From a virus, in the IMG/VR virus record IMGVR_UViG_3300044641_006190, positions 1 to 64,000 of that record: DNA of 64,000 bases, one strand, 5' to 3'. Positions 6,992 through 14,254 of this stretch are shown here, piece by piece. Made by a program: the position numbers and the translations under genes. Under the pieces are notes generated by a model. It had not been told where the DNA came from and searched no databases. It worked only from the letters and a program-made list of their open reading frames with translations. The stretch's first letter is position 1; the number at the start of each line of letters is the position of its first letter.

Positions 6992-9784
6992 TTAATTTGC
7001 CCGCATCCTGGCGAATTTCCGGGAAAATGCCTTGAAAGCGGACACCCTGGCCGGGGAATTTTCTTTTTCGTGCGGACGTGTGCGCAATTTACTGGAGAGT
7101 CCAAGACGGGAACGGCAAAGCTCAAGGCAGAGCAAGGCGGCGTCCGCACGGTCAGGGGATTTTCCAATCCTCGCCTTCATGTCTTTTTTCGGCTCCACCT
7201 GCACCTTGCCGCGCTGCTTGTTCTCAAATTTCCGGGCGCAGAGTTCCTTGGCCAGCGCCGGGTAGATACCCCTGATCTGGCCGGACTGGAGATATTCCCT
7301 GCCCGAAAACCAAATTTCTGACACGCGGTTGATATACCGGTCCTTGGAGGGAGTCGGGTCGGTGCCGCTGGCTGGCAGATTCGATGCCTGCCCGCTGAAA
7401 TTCACTTCCAGGAACTCGCCGCTCCACTCGGACCTGACCACATCGCAGAAAGGTTTGCCCGCGCCGGTGCCGTCGATCGCCAGCCGCTTCGGGTGGACAT
7501 TGCGGGCCTCGCAGGCCGCACGCAGCAGGCGGATGATCTGGTGGGTGCGCGGCTCGTCCTTGATGTCACGGTCTTCCTGCAACTCGGCAAAGTCTCCCCA
7601 CTCCAGAACTTTGTTGCCGTCCTTGTCCTCGCCGAACTTCCCGAACTGCACGAAACTGTCGTCGCCGCCGTTGGTGAACGCCGGGTCGAATCCGGCGACC
7701 GCGTCCGGCGGGGTTTTCCAAAAGGTCTTGGAGTCGCCGCGATATTTGATGATGTCCGCCTCGCTGAACACTCCTTCGTCAACGCCGGTCTCGTGGAACC
7801 AGCCTTTCACGAAGCGGGCATACCGCTGGGTGGTCTCGCCAAGCATGGATTTGAAGTCGGCCAGCTTGCGGGCGGTCATCATCCAAGGGTAGCGGTCTTC
7901 TCCCAGCAGGATGTTGGGGGATTTCTCCCCGTCGAACCGGATGCACTTGCCAAGGACTGTCTCCCACTCCTCGGAGTCTGAGTGGATCGAACCCCAACCG
8001 TTCTTCGGCGTGGAGAACACTCCAAAGGGATCGTAGTGGCTGTTCGGGTTCCCGATGCCGAGCATGCTGAAATCCGGGTTGGAATACAGGTTGGCCTCCG
8101 CCGCATTGAGGAGCTTCTCGGAAAGCTCCGGCAACTCATCGCAGATCAGGATCACGCGGGAGCCTTTGTAGCCGATCAGCTTGCCCATGGCCTCGTTGGC
8201 CTTGGACTTCTCACCGGCGATGAGAACCAGTCCTTGACGGTCGGATTTGAAGTTGCCCTGCCGGTAGCGGATCATCCCCGAGGCCGAGACCAGCTCTCCC
8301 GGGAGCACCTGCTCGCCCCCAAGCACGGCTGCGGCGGCCTGCCAATACTCCTCCACCGAGCCCCAAATACGCTGACGCGAGTCTTTGAGGGATGTGGAGG
8401 TTACCAGAACCTTGGTGCCGCTGGGGGCAGCCAGGAAGTTCACGATGCCCCAGATGGCCCCAAACTCACTCTTCCCAGAATTGTGGTGAATCGCCCCTTC
8501 TGCAAAATAATGGTGTTCAACAGGAACATTCAGGTCATAGAAATCGTGAACTCCGACACTTTGAATTGATTCGACCACAACAAGTGATACCTGTAAAGGC
8601 AATGAGTGCTTGGGCAAAGAATCTTCTGAGGAATCAAGAAGTTCTGGCTCTGTTCCAGACGACAGGCAGCACCCGCTTGGTTGCTGACCAAATGGGCCTT
8701 CCACTGAGGACAGTTTCTCACATCCTGAAATCGAATGGTGTAAATACACCTCGGGAGGGTCGCCGTCACAACCCGTACGCTTCCTGTGATCGAAATGCGG
8801 AACTGGTTCTCCAAATGAACCGGGAAGGCCGCTCTCTAGCTGAAATGGCAAAGGCGGTTGGCACCAAAGGGAGTGAGGTGAAGAAATTTCTTCGGCGTCA
8901 CGGGGAGACGCGAGAGTTTCCAAAAGCCGTGACGGGGCCTCGTCATTACGCGTGGAAGGGGCGGACAACAGATGCGGATGGGTATGTTCTGGTGCATGTG
9001 AAAGGTCATCCCAGACAAAGGAGACATGCCCCGTATATCTTTGAGCATCGTCTGGTGATGGAGCAGCACTTAGGGCGGCCGCTTGAGCGGCGCGAAGTTG
9101 TTCACCATAAAGATGGAAACAAGGCGAATAATCAGATCGAGAATCTGCAACTGTTCCAAAGCAATGCCGAGCATCTGGCTTTCGAGTTGAAAAGTCGGAC
9201 CCCAAAGTGGTCGCCGGAAGGTCGGGCGCGTATCCAAAAAGCTCGCTGGCCACAGTCACCGACTCTGCTCGAACCCACCCATGCGGAGTCAAAAGCCGAT
9301 GCGCCTTCGTACACTTGAATGACTCTCCGTTGGACAGCTTGAACTCGAAAAGCTCCTCCCGACCTTTCAGGTAGGGCACGTCTGCGAGAACCGGGCCGTT
9401 GAGGGTCTGCACAACTGGTTGAATTTTCGACTCACATAGCTCTCGGATAGTGGGCAAGTTTCCAGTTAGAGGGTCCAGCATCCGGGTATCTCCTGAAACG
9501 CAGGAGGAGCATCCGGCGATCGCGAGGAACTTGTTCGCGCAGGCGTTTTCCAACATCCGCTCGGCCCAAGGGTGGAAGACGAATTTCTTGGTCGAGGCCT
9601 TTGAGTTCCAAATGGCATTGACGATGTTTTTGAAGTGGGTCGGCTTCCCCGGGGAGGTTTTCGGCGGATTGAGGAAGGCTTCCAGTTCCAGGGTCAGGTC
9701 GTGCATCGGTTTTCCAGCAACCGGACGCCACCAGACCCCATACTTTTCGCGGTAGCCTTGAGCGATGAGATCGGATTTTTTCAT
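6992..9784 (-). CDS. terL: Terminase large subunit interrupted by an intein
   Basis: 930 residues, of which 341 (residues 95-435) are an intein, leaving 589 for the mature packaging ATPase-nuclease. The Walker A loop reads GCSS then SGKSE when the intein is removed. Walker B-like RVILICDELPE follows, and nuclease-type acidic strands (GFDPAFTNGGDDS, LAIDGTGAGKPF) lie downstream. A clear Shine-Dalgarno (AAGGAAGG) precedes the ATG at 9784, one of few in the window. Without protein splicing the ATPase site is destroyed, so TerL activity should depend on intein excision. Confidence 0.92.
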   Translation of the reverse strand: MKKSDLIAQGYREKYGVWWRPVAGKPMHDLTLELEAFLNPPKTSPGKPTHFKNIVNAIWNSKASTKKFVFHPWAERMLENACANKFLAIAGCSSCVSGDTRMLDPLTGNLPTIRELCESKIQPVVQTLNGPVLADVPYLKGREELFEFKLSNGESFKCTKAHRLLTPHGWVRAESVTVASELFGYAPDLPATTLGSDFSTRKPDARHCFGTVADSRSDYSPCFHLYGEQLRAAQAAALSAAPSPDDAQRYTGHVSFVWDDLSHAPEHTHPHLLSAPSTRNDEAPSRLLETLASPRDAEEISSPHSLWCQPPLPFQLESGLPGSFGEPVPHFDHRKRTGCDGDPPEVYLHHSISGCEKLSSVEGPFGQQPSGCCLSSGTEPELLDSSEDSLPKHSLPLQVSLVVVESIQSVGVHDFYDLNVPVEHHYFAEGAIHHNSGKSEFGAIWGIVNFLAAPSGTKVLVTSTSLKDSRQRIWGSVEEYWQAAAAVLGGEQVLPGELVSASGMIRYRQGNFKSDRQGLVLIAGEKSKANEAMGKLIGYKGSRVILICDELPELSEKLLNAAEANLYSNPDFSMLGIGNPNSHYDPFGVFSTPKNGWGSIHSDSEEWETVLGKCIRFDGEKSPNILLGEDRYPWMMTARKLADFKSMLGETTQRYARFVKGWFHETGVDEGVFSEADIIKYRGDSKTFWKTPPDAVAGFDPAFTNGGDDSFVQFGKFGEDKDGNKVLEWGDFAELQEDRDIKDEPRTHQIIRLLRAACEARNVHPKRLAIDGTGAGKPFCDVVRSEWSGEFLEVNFSGQASNLPASGTDPTPSKDRYINRVSEIWFSGREYLQSGQIRGIYPALAKELCARKFENKQRGKVQVEPKKDMKARIGKSPDRADAALLCLELCRSRLGLSSKLRTRPHEKENSPARVSAFKAFSRKFARMRAN
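8480..9502 (-). mobile_element. Intein in the TerL Walker A loop
   Basis: Block A begins at Cys (CVSGDTRML, codon 9500-9502). Block B is SFKCTKAHRLLTPHGW around intein residues 61-76. Blocks F and G are VHDFYDLNVP and EGAIHHN, ending in Asn at 8480-8482 followed by Ser as the first C-extein residue. The splicing parts total only about 120 residues. The roughly 220 residues between them are compositionally odd (rich in Ser, Pro, His) and are the antisense reading of the HNH gene at 8602-9318. Insertion between GCSS and SGKS is a typical intein site in phage ATPases. Confidence 0.93.
8602..9318 (+). CDS. HNH homing endonuclease encoded antisense inside the TerL intein
   Basis: 238 residues from an ATG at 8602 (AAAGG lies just upstream, rather close). 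Residues about 20-50 form a helix-turn-helix (STRLVADQMGLPLRTVSHIL). Residues about 110-195 form an HNH module with HAPYIFEHRLVMEQHLGR, REVVHHKDGNKANNQIENLQ, the His pair and the Asn-rich zinc/metal finger. The whole gene is on the strand opposite to TerL and lies within its intein. Its last roughly 15 codons are antisense to intein block B. It presumably cuts intein-less terL alleles to drive homing. The domain evidence is strong; the activity is inferred. Confidence 0.88.
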   Translation: MSAWAKNLLRNQEVLALFQTTGSTRLVADQMGLPLRTVSHILKSNGVNTPREGRRHNPYASCDRNAELVLQMNREGRSLAEMAKAVGTKGSEVKKFLRRHGETREFPKAVTGPRHYAWKGRTTDADGYVLVHVKGHPRQRRHAPYIFEHRLVMEQHLGRPLERREVVHHKDGNKANNQIENLQLFQSNAEHLAFELKSRTPKWSPEGRARIQKARWPQSPTLLEPTHAESKADAPSYT

Positions 9785-9916
9785 GGGCCTTCCTTAAAAC
9801 AATTATTAAACATTACCCTAGACGGGAAAAATTTTCCAGACACCGACGTAGAACCCCGGCGGCCCGGAATCTGGGGGTGGGGGAGGACCGGTGGTGGTCT
9901 GGTGGCGGGCGCTTGC

Positions 9917-10435
9917 TCATTTTCCGGCGGGGGGTAGCGGTTTGGGGGGCGGCACCAATTCTGGCGGGGCAGGCTGGATGGCGAAGGGCAAAGGCGTTTT
10001 TTCCTCGGATTTGTCCGAAAACTCGACGTAAGCCGGACACTGACTGGAGTTTATCTCTGGGAAGTGCAGCGAAACGAGCGGCGCGGCGGTCTTGTCGAGT
10101 CCAGCGGCACGCTCCGCGATCCGGGCGGCGCGTTCTATATCCTCCCACCTTTCGAGCTTTCGCGGGGTGGCGGTGCGTAGGGCGGTGTTGGCGAGGTCGT
10201 ACAGCGTGCCGCGCAGGCGTTCGCCCTTCTGCTCCCATGACTCGGCGACGACGGCGGCGGGGGGCTTGGGGACTGGCGGGGATGGGGCCGAGGCCGCAAG
10301 GCGGGCAGGTGTGGGCCATTGCTCCCGCTGTGCGCGTTTCTTCGCTGTTTCGTAGGCAAGCCCGTACTTCCCGGCGGCCTCCTTTATTGTGAGCCCGAGC
10401 GCAACTGCCTCCCTACATGCTGTCCAATCGTCCAT
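9917..10435 (-). CDS. terS: Terminase small subunit (putative)
   Basis: 172 residues from MDDWTACREAVALGLTIKEA. The N-terminus is a helix-turn-helix (ACREAVALGLTIKEAAGKYG, YETAKKRAQREQW), followed by a Pro/Ala linker and a helical centre (LYDLANTALR, IERAARIAERAAGL) suited to oligomerisation. Small size, HTH and position immediately before TerL identify it as the DNA-recognition subunit of the packaging motor. The ATG sits seven bases after the U-tract of a strong terminator and has no Shine-Dalgarno; the frame can be extended upstream into the terminator but this is unlikely to be coding. Confidence 0.75.
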   Translation of the reverse strand: MDDWTACREAVALGLTIKEAAGKYGLAYETAKKRAQREQWPTPARLAASAPSPPVPKPPAAVVAESWEQKGERLRGTLYDLANTALRTATPRKLERWEDIERAARIAERAAGLDKTAAPLVSLHFPEINSSQCPAYVEFSDKSEEKTPLPFAIQPAPPELVPPPKPLPPAGK

Positions 10436-10441
10436 GGGCGC

Positions 10442-10479
10442 AAAAAAAAGCCCGCCCCGGCGAAAATGCAAGGGCGGGC
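10442..10479 (-). terminator. Strong rho-independent terminator immediately upstream of terS
   Basis: An 8-bp GC stem (GCCCGCCC at 10450-10457 with GGGCGGGC at 10472-10479) is followed on the minus strand by eight U residues at 10449-10442. It ends the transcript of the peptidase pair. The terS start codon follows within seven bases, so either terS has a promoter overlapping this hairpin, initiates leaderlessly, or is reached by readthrough. Confidence 0.88.
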
Positions 10480-10498
10480 GGTGACGAGAGCGCGGGGG

Positions 10499-11542
10499 CT
10501 ATTTGTTGCCGTGCTTTCTCGTCCAGAATTCTACGCATTCGGAGCAAAGCCCCCCGGCCCCCGGCTCGGGAGAGTGCAGCGAGCCACAGCCGGGACACGT
10601 TACTGCATCCCAGGTGTCCCGCTCGTCCTGTTCCCACTCCCACGCGAGCCGAGAAACGCCAGCCGGGCGATGGCCTCGGCGTTTGCTCTCGATACGAGAG
10701 AAAAACGGCGCGGGCCGCTCTTGTTTGGGGAGCGTCCAGCGGCGGGTACCTAGCTGCTGGCATATGTCGAGCATCAGGGCCGCGCAGTTATCGAGTTGAT
10801 CCAGATCAACGTACTCGTGGCTCGTGTGCGGGTTGTGATACCCTGCCGACAAATTGGCCGCACAGACTCCCGCACCGCGATCAACCAATGCTTCAACATC
10901 GGTCATCATGCCGATGGATGGCGCATAGCCTCGCGCTTTTAGTAGTGGTTTCACCGCTGCTCGAAACTTCGCGCTTTGCAGATCGAGCGAGCCGATGCGA
11001 TGCACAAAGTCCGTGCTTCCGCGTCTGTCCGCTTGGAGGATTAGCGAGGCGTCCGCGACGTGTGCAAGGTCGATTTGTCGCGAGCCGTGGCAGCCTACCT
11101 CCTCATCCACCATAAACAGCAGCCGGAACGCGGGCAGCCGCTCGGCCACGGCGATGGCCGCAGCAATGCCACATTTGTCATCGCCCCCAACGCCGATTTG
11201 CTGACACTCGTCCGCGTCCATCGCGTAAAGCCTCCGCCCTAATCGGTGCAACGTGAGGCTCCCGGTGATCTCATGCACCGTGTCGAGATGTGCGACGAGC
11301 ACGGGCCGTACGTCTGCGGTGCCATGGCTCACAATCACGTTGCCGTGTTCATCTCGCTCAACGTCCCAGCCGCGAGCGGTGCAGAGATCCGCAACGTTCT
11401 GAGCTTGGGCCTCGCAATCGTAGCTCGCGGATTCAACGCGGAAAACAGCTTCTAGGAGGTCGGAGGAGATGCGGAATGGGGCTTTGGTCTTGTTCTTTTT
11501 CATGAATGCTTTCTGGTTTGGTGGTTTAGTTCCGGGGTTCAT
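10499..11542 (-). CDS. M20-type (peptidase T-like) zinc metallopeptidase with C-terminal zinc ribbon
   Basis: 347 residues. The catalytic fold shows VLVAHLDTVHE (His and Asp ligands, residues about 81-91), GVGGDDKCGIAAAIAVA (bridging Asp), MVDEEVGCHGSRQ (the Glu-Glu pair) and a late SHEYVDLDQ His. This is the metal-site order of M20/M28-family aminopeptidases. A separate CPGCGSLHS to LCSEC zinc ribbon closes the protein. The ATG at 11542 overlaps the stop of the upstream gene (ATGA). The cellular substrate is unknown; a role in peptide salvage or late proteolysis is speculation. This enzyme family is uncommon in phages. Confidence 0.8.
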   Translation of the reverse strand: MNPGTKPPNQKAFMKKNKTKAPFRISSDLLEAVFRVESASYDCEAQAQNVADLCTARGWDVERDEHGNVIVSHGTADVRPVLVAHLDTVHEITGSLTLHRLGRRLYAMDADECQQIGVGGDDKCGIAAAIAVAERLPAFRLLFMVDEEVGCHGSRQIDLAHVADASLILQADRRGSTDFVHRIGSLDLQSAKFRAAVKPLLKARGYAPSIGMMTDVEALVDRGAGVCAANLSAGYHNPHTSHEYVDLDQLDNCAALMLDICQQLGTRRWTLPKQERPAPFFSRIESKRRGHRPAGVSRLAWEWEQDERDTWDAVTCPGCGSLHSPEPGAGGLCSECVEFWTRKHGNK

Positions 11543-12849
11543 GCGCGGGAGACGTAGCGATCGTGCAGGTATATCGTGCCGATCCGCCCGCCTACTTCGA
11601 CTTCGTAAGCGTCAGCGCGTAGGATGTATTCGTCATCATTGTGACAATACACAACGCGGTCGTCGTGTGTTGCGTAGTAGTCACCGTCAATGCAGGTCGC
11701 GTCGCTCTCGTCGATCCACTCCCCATCGACATCCTGAACCTGCCCGGCATGGTTGTCGTCGCGGCCGCCGGTCGTGCAGCAGTACCGGTACTCCCAGCTC
11801 GAATCTTCGCGAGCGTAAAGTACGTCCCCGTCCTGATATTGGAAGGTGTCGATGTAGGGGAAGAATCGGCAGCCTTCGACACTTTTCGCAAGCTCCACCG
11901 AAACGCCGCGATGGTAGGCGGAGCCGTCGGGCATGAGCCAAGAGCTGTTTCCGCTCCGGTCGGCTTCTTTCTTAGCCCATCCCTGCGAAAAAACGTACTC
12001 GATCACCGCTTCCCGGATGTGAGGTTGTGCATACAGCCGGTCCACTACCGTCCCAAGTTCCTGCGTCTCCCAGATCACCGCCCGCGCTACAAATTTCCCG
12101 TTTTGCTTGCCTACTAGCAAGCGAGCGCCTGCTCGCTCGTAAAATGCGCCGACAGGTTCCCCCCACATGCAAGAGGTGATGCCGTGCGGCGTCGCGTCGC
12201 TCCTATCTGCCCCCCAATTCTCCGCGTTATATGCCTCATCGAAGCCCGCCGCCGTGGTGACGAGGTCCCACGCGATTTTCTCCCCGGCCTCTACGCCGCC
12301 GAAGGCTTCAGCGAAGGCCGCGTACTCGTCGTCCTTGAACCGCTCCGGGTGCCTCAAAACGCCGCGAGCGAATTTCGCGGGCTTGATTTCGACTCGGCCC
12401 GCTCGCTCCCATCTGCCATCGGCGGTGATGCCCTGTGTCCTGTTCGCGGGGCAGTAGCTGACAAGGCCCTCCCGTTCTCGAACTGAGAAGTGATTCCCGA
12501 AGGGAGCCACTGAATGAGAGACGCGGGACGACGCCGCAGAAAGCAGCGCCTCGGCCACGCGTGCCGCCTTCGCGTTCGGACCTGCCGCAATGCGTTGCAG
12601 CCAGTCGGAGAGAGTCCCCGACAAGCGAAGCCCCGAAGGGTACGCGGCCTTTCGCTGCGCAATCGTCGGCGGTTGCCAGTGATTGCGGAAGCTCACGCGG
12701 CCGCGTGCGTTGCGAATGTAGGGTATCGCGTACGAGTACCGGCCATCAACCGCCCAGTCTCTAGCGAGATCCAGCGGGTAATCAGGGGTCAGCCCAAGGC
12801 GATGAAACTCGCGAAGATTGCGCTCGATTTTTTGCTCTATTGTTTTCAT
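11539..12849 (-). CDS. Unknown 436-residue protein with Cys/Asp-rich C-terminal modules
   Basis: First gene of the leftward transcript. Residues 1-130 are basic and contain a core with PYIRNARGRVSFRNHW and LSDWLQRIAAGP. The middle is aromatic-rich (GITSCMWGEPVGAFYERAG). The last 110 residues are acidic with repeated short loops such as ATCIDGDYYATHDDRVVYC and HNDDEYILRADAYEVEVG, which resemble tandem small beta units found in uncharacterised large-phage proteins. I do not recognise a catalytic motif. It overlaps the peptidase gene by four bases, so the two are probably co-translated. Confidence 0.65.
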   Translation of the reverse strand: MKTIEQKIERNLREFHRLGLTPDYPLDLARDWAVDGRYSYAIPYIRNARGRVSFRNHWQPPTIAQRKAAYPSGLRLSGTLSDWLQRIAAGPNAKAARVAEALLSAASSRVSHSVAPFGNHFSVREREGLVSYCPANRTQGITADGRWERAGRVEIKPAKFARGVLRHPERFKDDEYAAFAEAFGGVEAGEKIAWDLVTTAAGFDEAYNAENWGADRSDATPHGITSCMWGEPVGAFYERAGARLLVGKQNGKFVARAVIWETQELGTVVDRLYAQPHIREAVIEYVFSQGWAKKEADRSGNSSWLMPDGSAYHRGVSVELAKSVEGCRFFPYIDTFQYQDGDVLYAREDSSWEYRYCCTTGGRDDNHAGQVQDVDGEWIDESDATCIDGDYYATHDDRVVYCHNDDEYILRADAYEVEVGGRIGTIYLHDRYVSRA

Positions 12850-12984
12850 GGTGTTCTATTGGTTTGGTTTGGTTTGTTGTCCGCGCCTTGTGACGCGGTG
12901 CCCTATATAACGCCACCCCGCCGCATTTTGCTATCAAAACTTTTCTGCGCCCCCCTTTTCTTTGTCATCCCTCACCAATCGCAC

Positions 12985-13032
12985 GAGCGCGTGAGCGCGT
13001 GAGCGCGTGAGCGCGTGAGCGCGTGAGCGCGA
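12985..13032. repeat. Six tandem copies of an octamer
   Basis: The unit gagcgcgt is repeated five times exactly and a sixth time with one change. It lies in the divergent control region. Period 8 does not match codon phase or a helical turn, so slippage-generated repeat DNA is possible; protein binding or a bent/structured spacer cannot be excluded. Confidence 0.9.
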
Positions 13033-13067
13033 GGCCGCGCCCGGTCGCCCGACCCATGACTCTTTCC

Positions 13068-13111
13068 GGCAATACGAAAGCCGCTCTGAAAATACGAAAG
13101 GTGCTCTGAAA
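13068..13111. repeat. Dispersed iteron-like repeat, copies 1 and 2
   Basis: Two direct copies with core AATACGAAAG followed by a GCTCTGAAA block start 22 bp apart, two helical turns. Two more copies with GCTCCGAAA lie at 14889-14945. All four are in noncoding DNA flanking the first early operon, which suggests operators or iterons for a phage DNA-binding protein. Confidence 0.75.
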
Positions 13112-13112
13112 A

Positions 13113-13142
13113 ATGTTGACAGCAAAAATAGCCTATGCAAAA
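13113..13142 (+). promoter_or_regulatory. Sigma70-like promoter for the first early operon
   Basis: TTGACA at 13115-13120 is separated by 16 bases from CAAAAT. Transcription would begin about 20 bases before the Shine-Dalgarno (GAAAGGAAA) and ATG of the 40-residue gene at 13167. The second iteron-like copy ends directly beside the -35 box, where a regulator would interfere with polymerase. Confidence 0.6.
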
Positions 13143-13166
13143 TGTCGGTCCCGAAAGGAAACCAAC

Positions 13167-13289
13167 ATGAGTAAAAAGCACTTCATCCAACTGGCGGACT
13201 TCTGCCGGAACCAGAACCCTCACTTCAACCGCGCCCGTTTCATTGACTACATCAATGGCAACTGCGGACCTTGTGGAGGCAAACGCTAA
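13167..13289 (+). CDS. 40-residue early protein of a widespread small phage family
   Basis: The sequence runs MSKKHFIQLADFCRNQNPHF to NGNCGPCGGKR. It matches the pattern of tiny phage and plasmid proteins with LADFCR, NPxFNRxRFxxYI and CGPxGG. The function is unknown. It has the best Shine-Dalgarno (GAAAGGAAA, seven bases from ATG) in the early region and is the first gene after the promoter. Confidence 0.7.
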   Translation: MSKKHFIQLADFCRNQNPHFNRARFIDYINGNCGPCGGKR

Positions 13290-13332
13290 CCACAACCAAA
13301 GGGGCCGCGCATCTTACACGCGGACACAACAA

Positions 13333-13407
13333 ATGGAAACCACACACCCGCAAGCCCTGCTTGTGATCGTCCTCGCCCTCATCTTAGCCGCCCTCCTCAA
13401 CCCATGA
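13333..13407 (+). CDS. 24-residue hydrophobic membrane peptide
   Basis: METTHPQALLVIVLALILAALLNP is followed by a stop that overlaps the next ATG (ATGA). The peptide is almost entirely one membrane segment. The overlap and hydrophobicity support real translation, but there is no Shine-Dalgarno, so it remains tentative. Confidence 0.4.
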   Translation: METTHPQALLVIVLALILAALLNP

Positions 13408-13631
13408 GCCGACCCCTCGATTTCATCTCCCTGCGCGACCCTCTCACAAACCGCACCACGTCGTTGGTGATCTACGGACGCCGCCCGGACCAAAACCAGC
13501 TTCTCGGAATCAGCGGAGGGCTTTCACATGGCTCCCTGGTGGAACCCAATTCCCACCAGGACGCCGACAAGCTCATCTACTGGCTCCAAGATTGGAAAAC
13601 CCGCAACTCGAACAAAAACCAGAACCCATGA
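13404..13631 (+). CDS. Small unknown early protein
   Basis: 75 residues (MSRPLDFISLRDPLTNRTTS onwards). A beta-rich first half is followed by DADKLIYWLQDWKTRN. It overlaps both neighbours by ATGA, showing tight operon structure. I do not recognise the family. Confidence 0.55.
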   Translation: MSRPLDFISLRDPLTNRTTSLVIYGRRPDQNQLLGISGGLSHGSLVEPNSHQDADKLIYWLQDWKTRNSNKNQNP

Positions 13632-14254
13632 AAGAGACCGAACTTCAAAAACTAGCGCGACAGCTCGAAGCAGAAAGACTTGTGCAGATCGGTGGGACAG
13701 GCGAAGAATCAGCGCCCGAAGCCGCCCCTGAAAGTGAGCTGTCCAAACCTGACACGAGTAAGGGCGCGGTGGAAGGCGCAACACCAACTCCAAATGCAGA
13801 ACAGGCTCAACAGAGTGGCAGTGTCAACCAAGGGCAAGACGGCGAAGCAAATCTCGCTGGAAATGCGCCTCAAGGCGTGCCTGCGCAAGCTGCCAAGGGG
13901 CTGTCACAGGTGGATCAAGGAAACATCGCCGCAGGTGGAGCTGCTGCCGCTGCGAGCGTGGTGGATCAGAAAGCTCACGCGGCAGCAACCTCGCTGAACA
14001 ACGACCTTCCTCCGCCAAGCGAAGCCCAGAAGCAGGCGGGCAACTACAAGATGGGCCATCTCAAAGTCGGTGGTGTTGCCATCACCGTCGAGAACCCGGA
14101 TGGCTCTCAGCGCACATGGAAGAACGAGGACACTGGCGAGGCTGGCCCCAGCACGATCCATGACCACTATGGCTACATGAAGAACACTGTCGGCGCTGAT
14201 GGTGATCACATCGACGTGAACACCAAGACCGGCAGACACCCAAACACACTATGA
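13628..14254 (+). CDS. Protein with inorganic-pyrophosphatase-like polyvalent-protein domain
   Basis: 208 residues. The first 125 are low-complexity, Ala/Gln/Pro-rich. Residues about 130-200 contain SEAQKQAGNYKMGHLKVGG, ITVENPDGSQRTWKN and DHYGYMKNTVGADGDHIDV. This block is known from large polyvalent phage proteins, where it resembles inorganic pyrophosphatase. Here it stands alone with a disordered leader and ends soon after the DHIDV motif, so the domain may be truncated. It may be a remnant or a separately encoded module. Start and stop overlap neighbours by four bases. Confidence 0.65.
   Translation: MKETELQKLARQLEAERLVQIGGTGEESAPEAAPESELSKPDTSKGAVEGATPTPNAEQAQQSGSVNQGQDGEANLAGNAPQGVPAQAAKGLSQVDQGNIAAGGAAAAASVVDQKAHAAATSLNNDLPPPSEAQKQAGNYKMGHLKVGGVAITVENPDGSQRTWKNEDTGEAGPSTIHDHYGYMKNTVGADGDHIDVNTKTGRHPNTL

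Larger units (their letters stand above)
12850..13166. promoter_or_regulatory. Divergent intergenic control region
   Basis: 317 bases between the leftward unknown/peptidase operon and the rightward early genes. It contains a TATATA-type AT box (12902-12909) usable on the minus strand, an 8-bp tandem repeat at 12985-13032, two copies of a dispersed repeat with core AATACGAAAG at 13068-13111, and a sigma70-like promoter for the rightward operon at 13113-13142. The layout suggests an early control switch. Confidence 0.55.

Noticed and set aside
12985-13032. CRISPR array
   Set aside because: The units are 8 bases with no spacers. It is a simple tandem repeat, and no cas genes are present.
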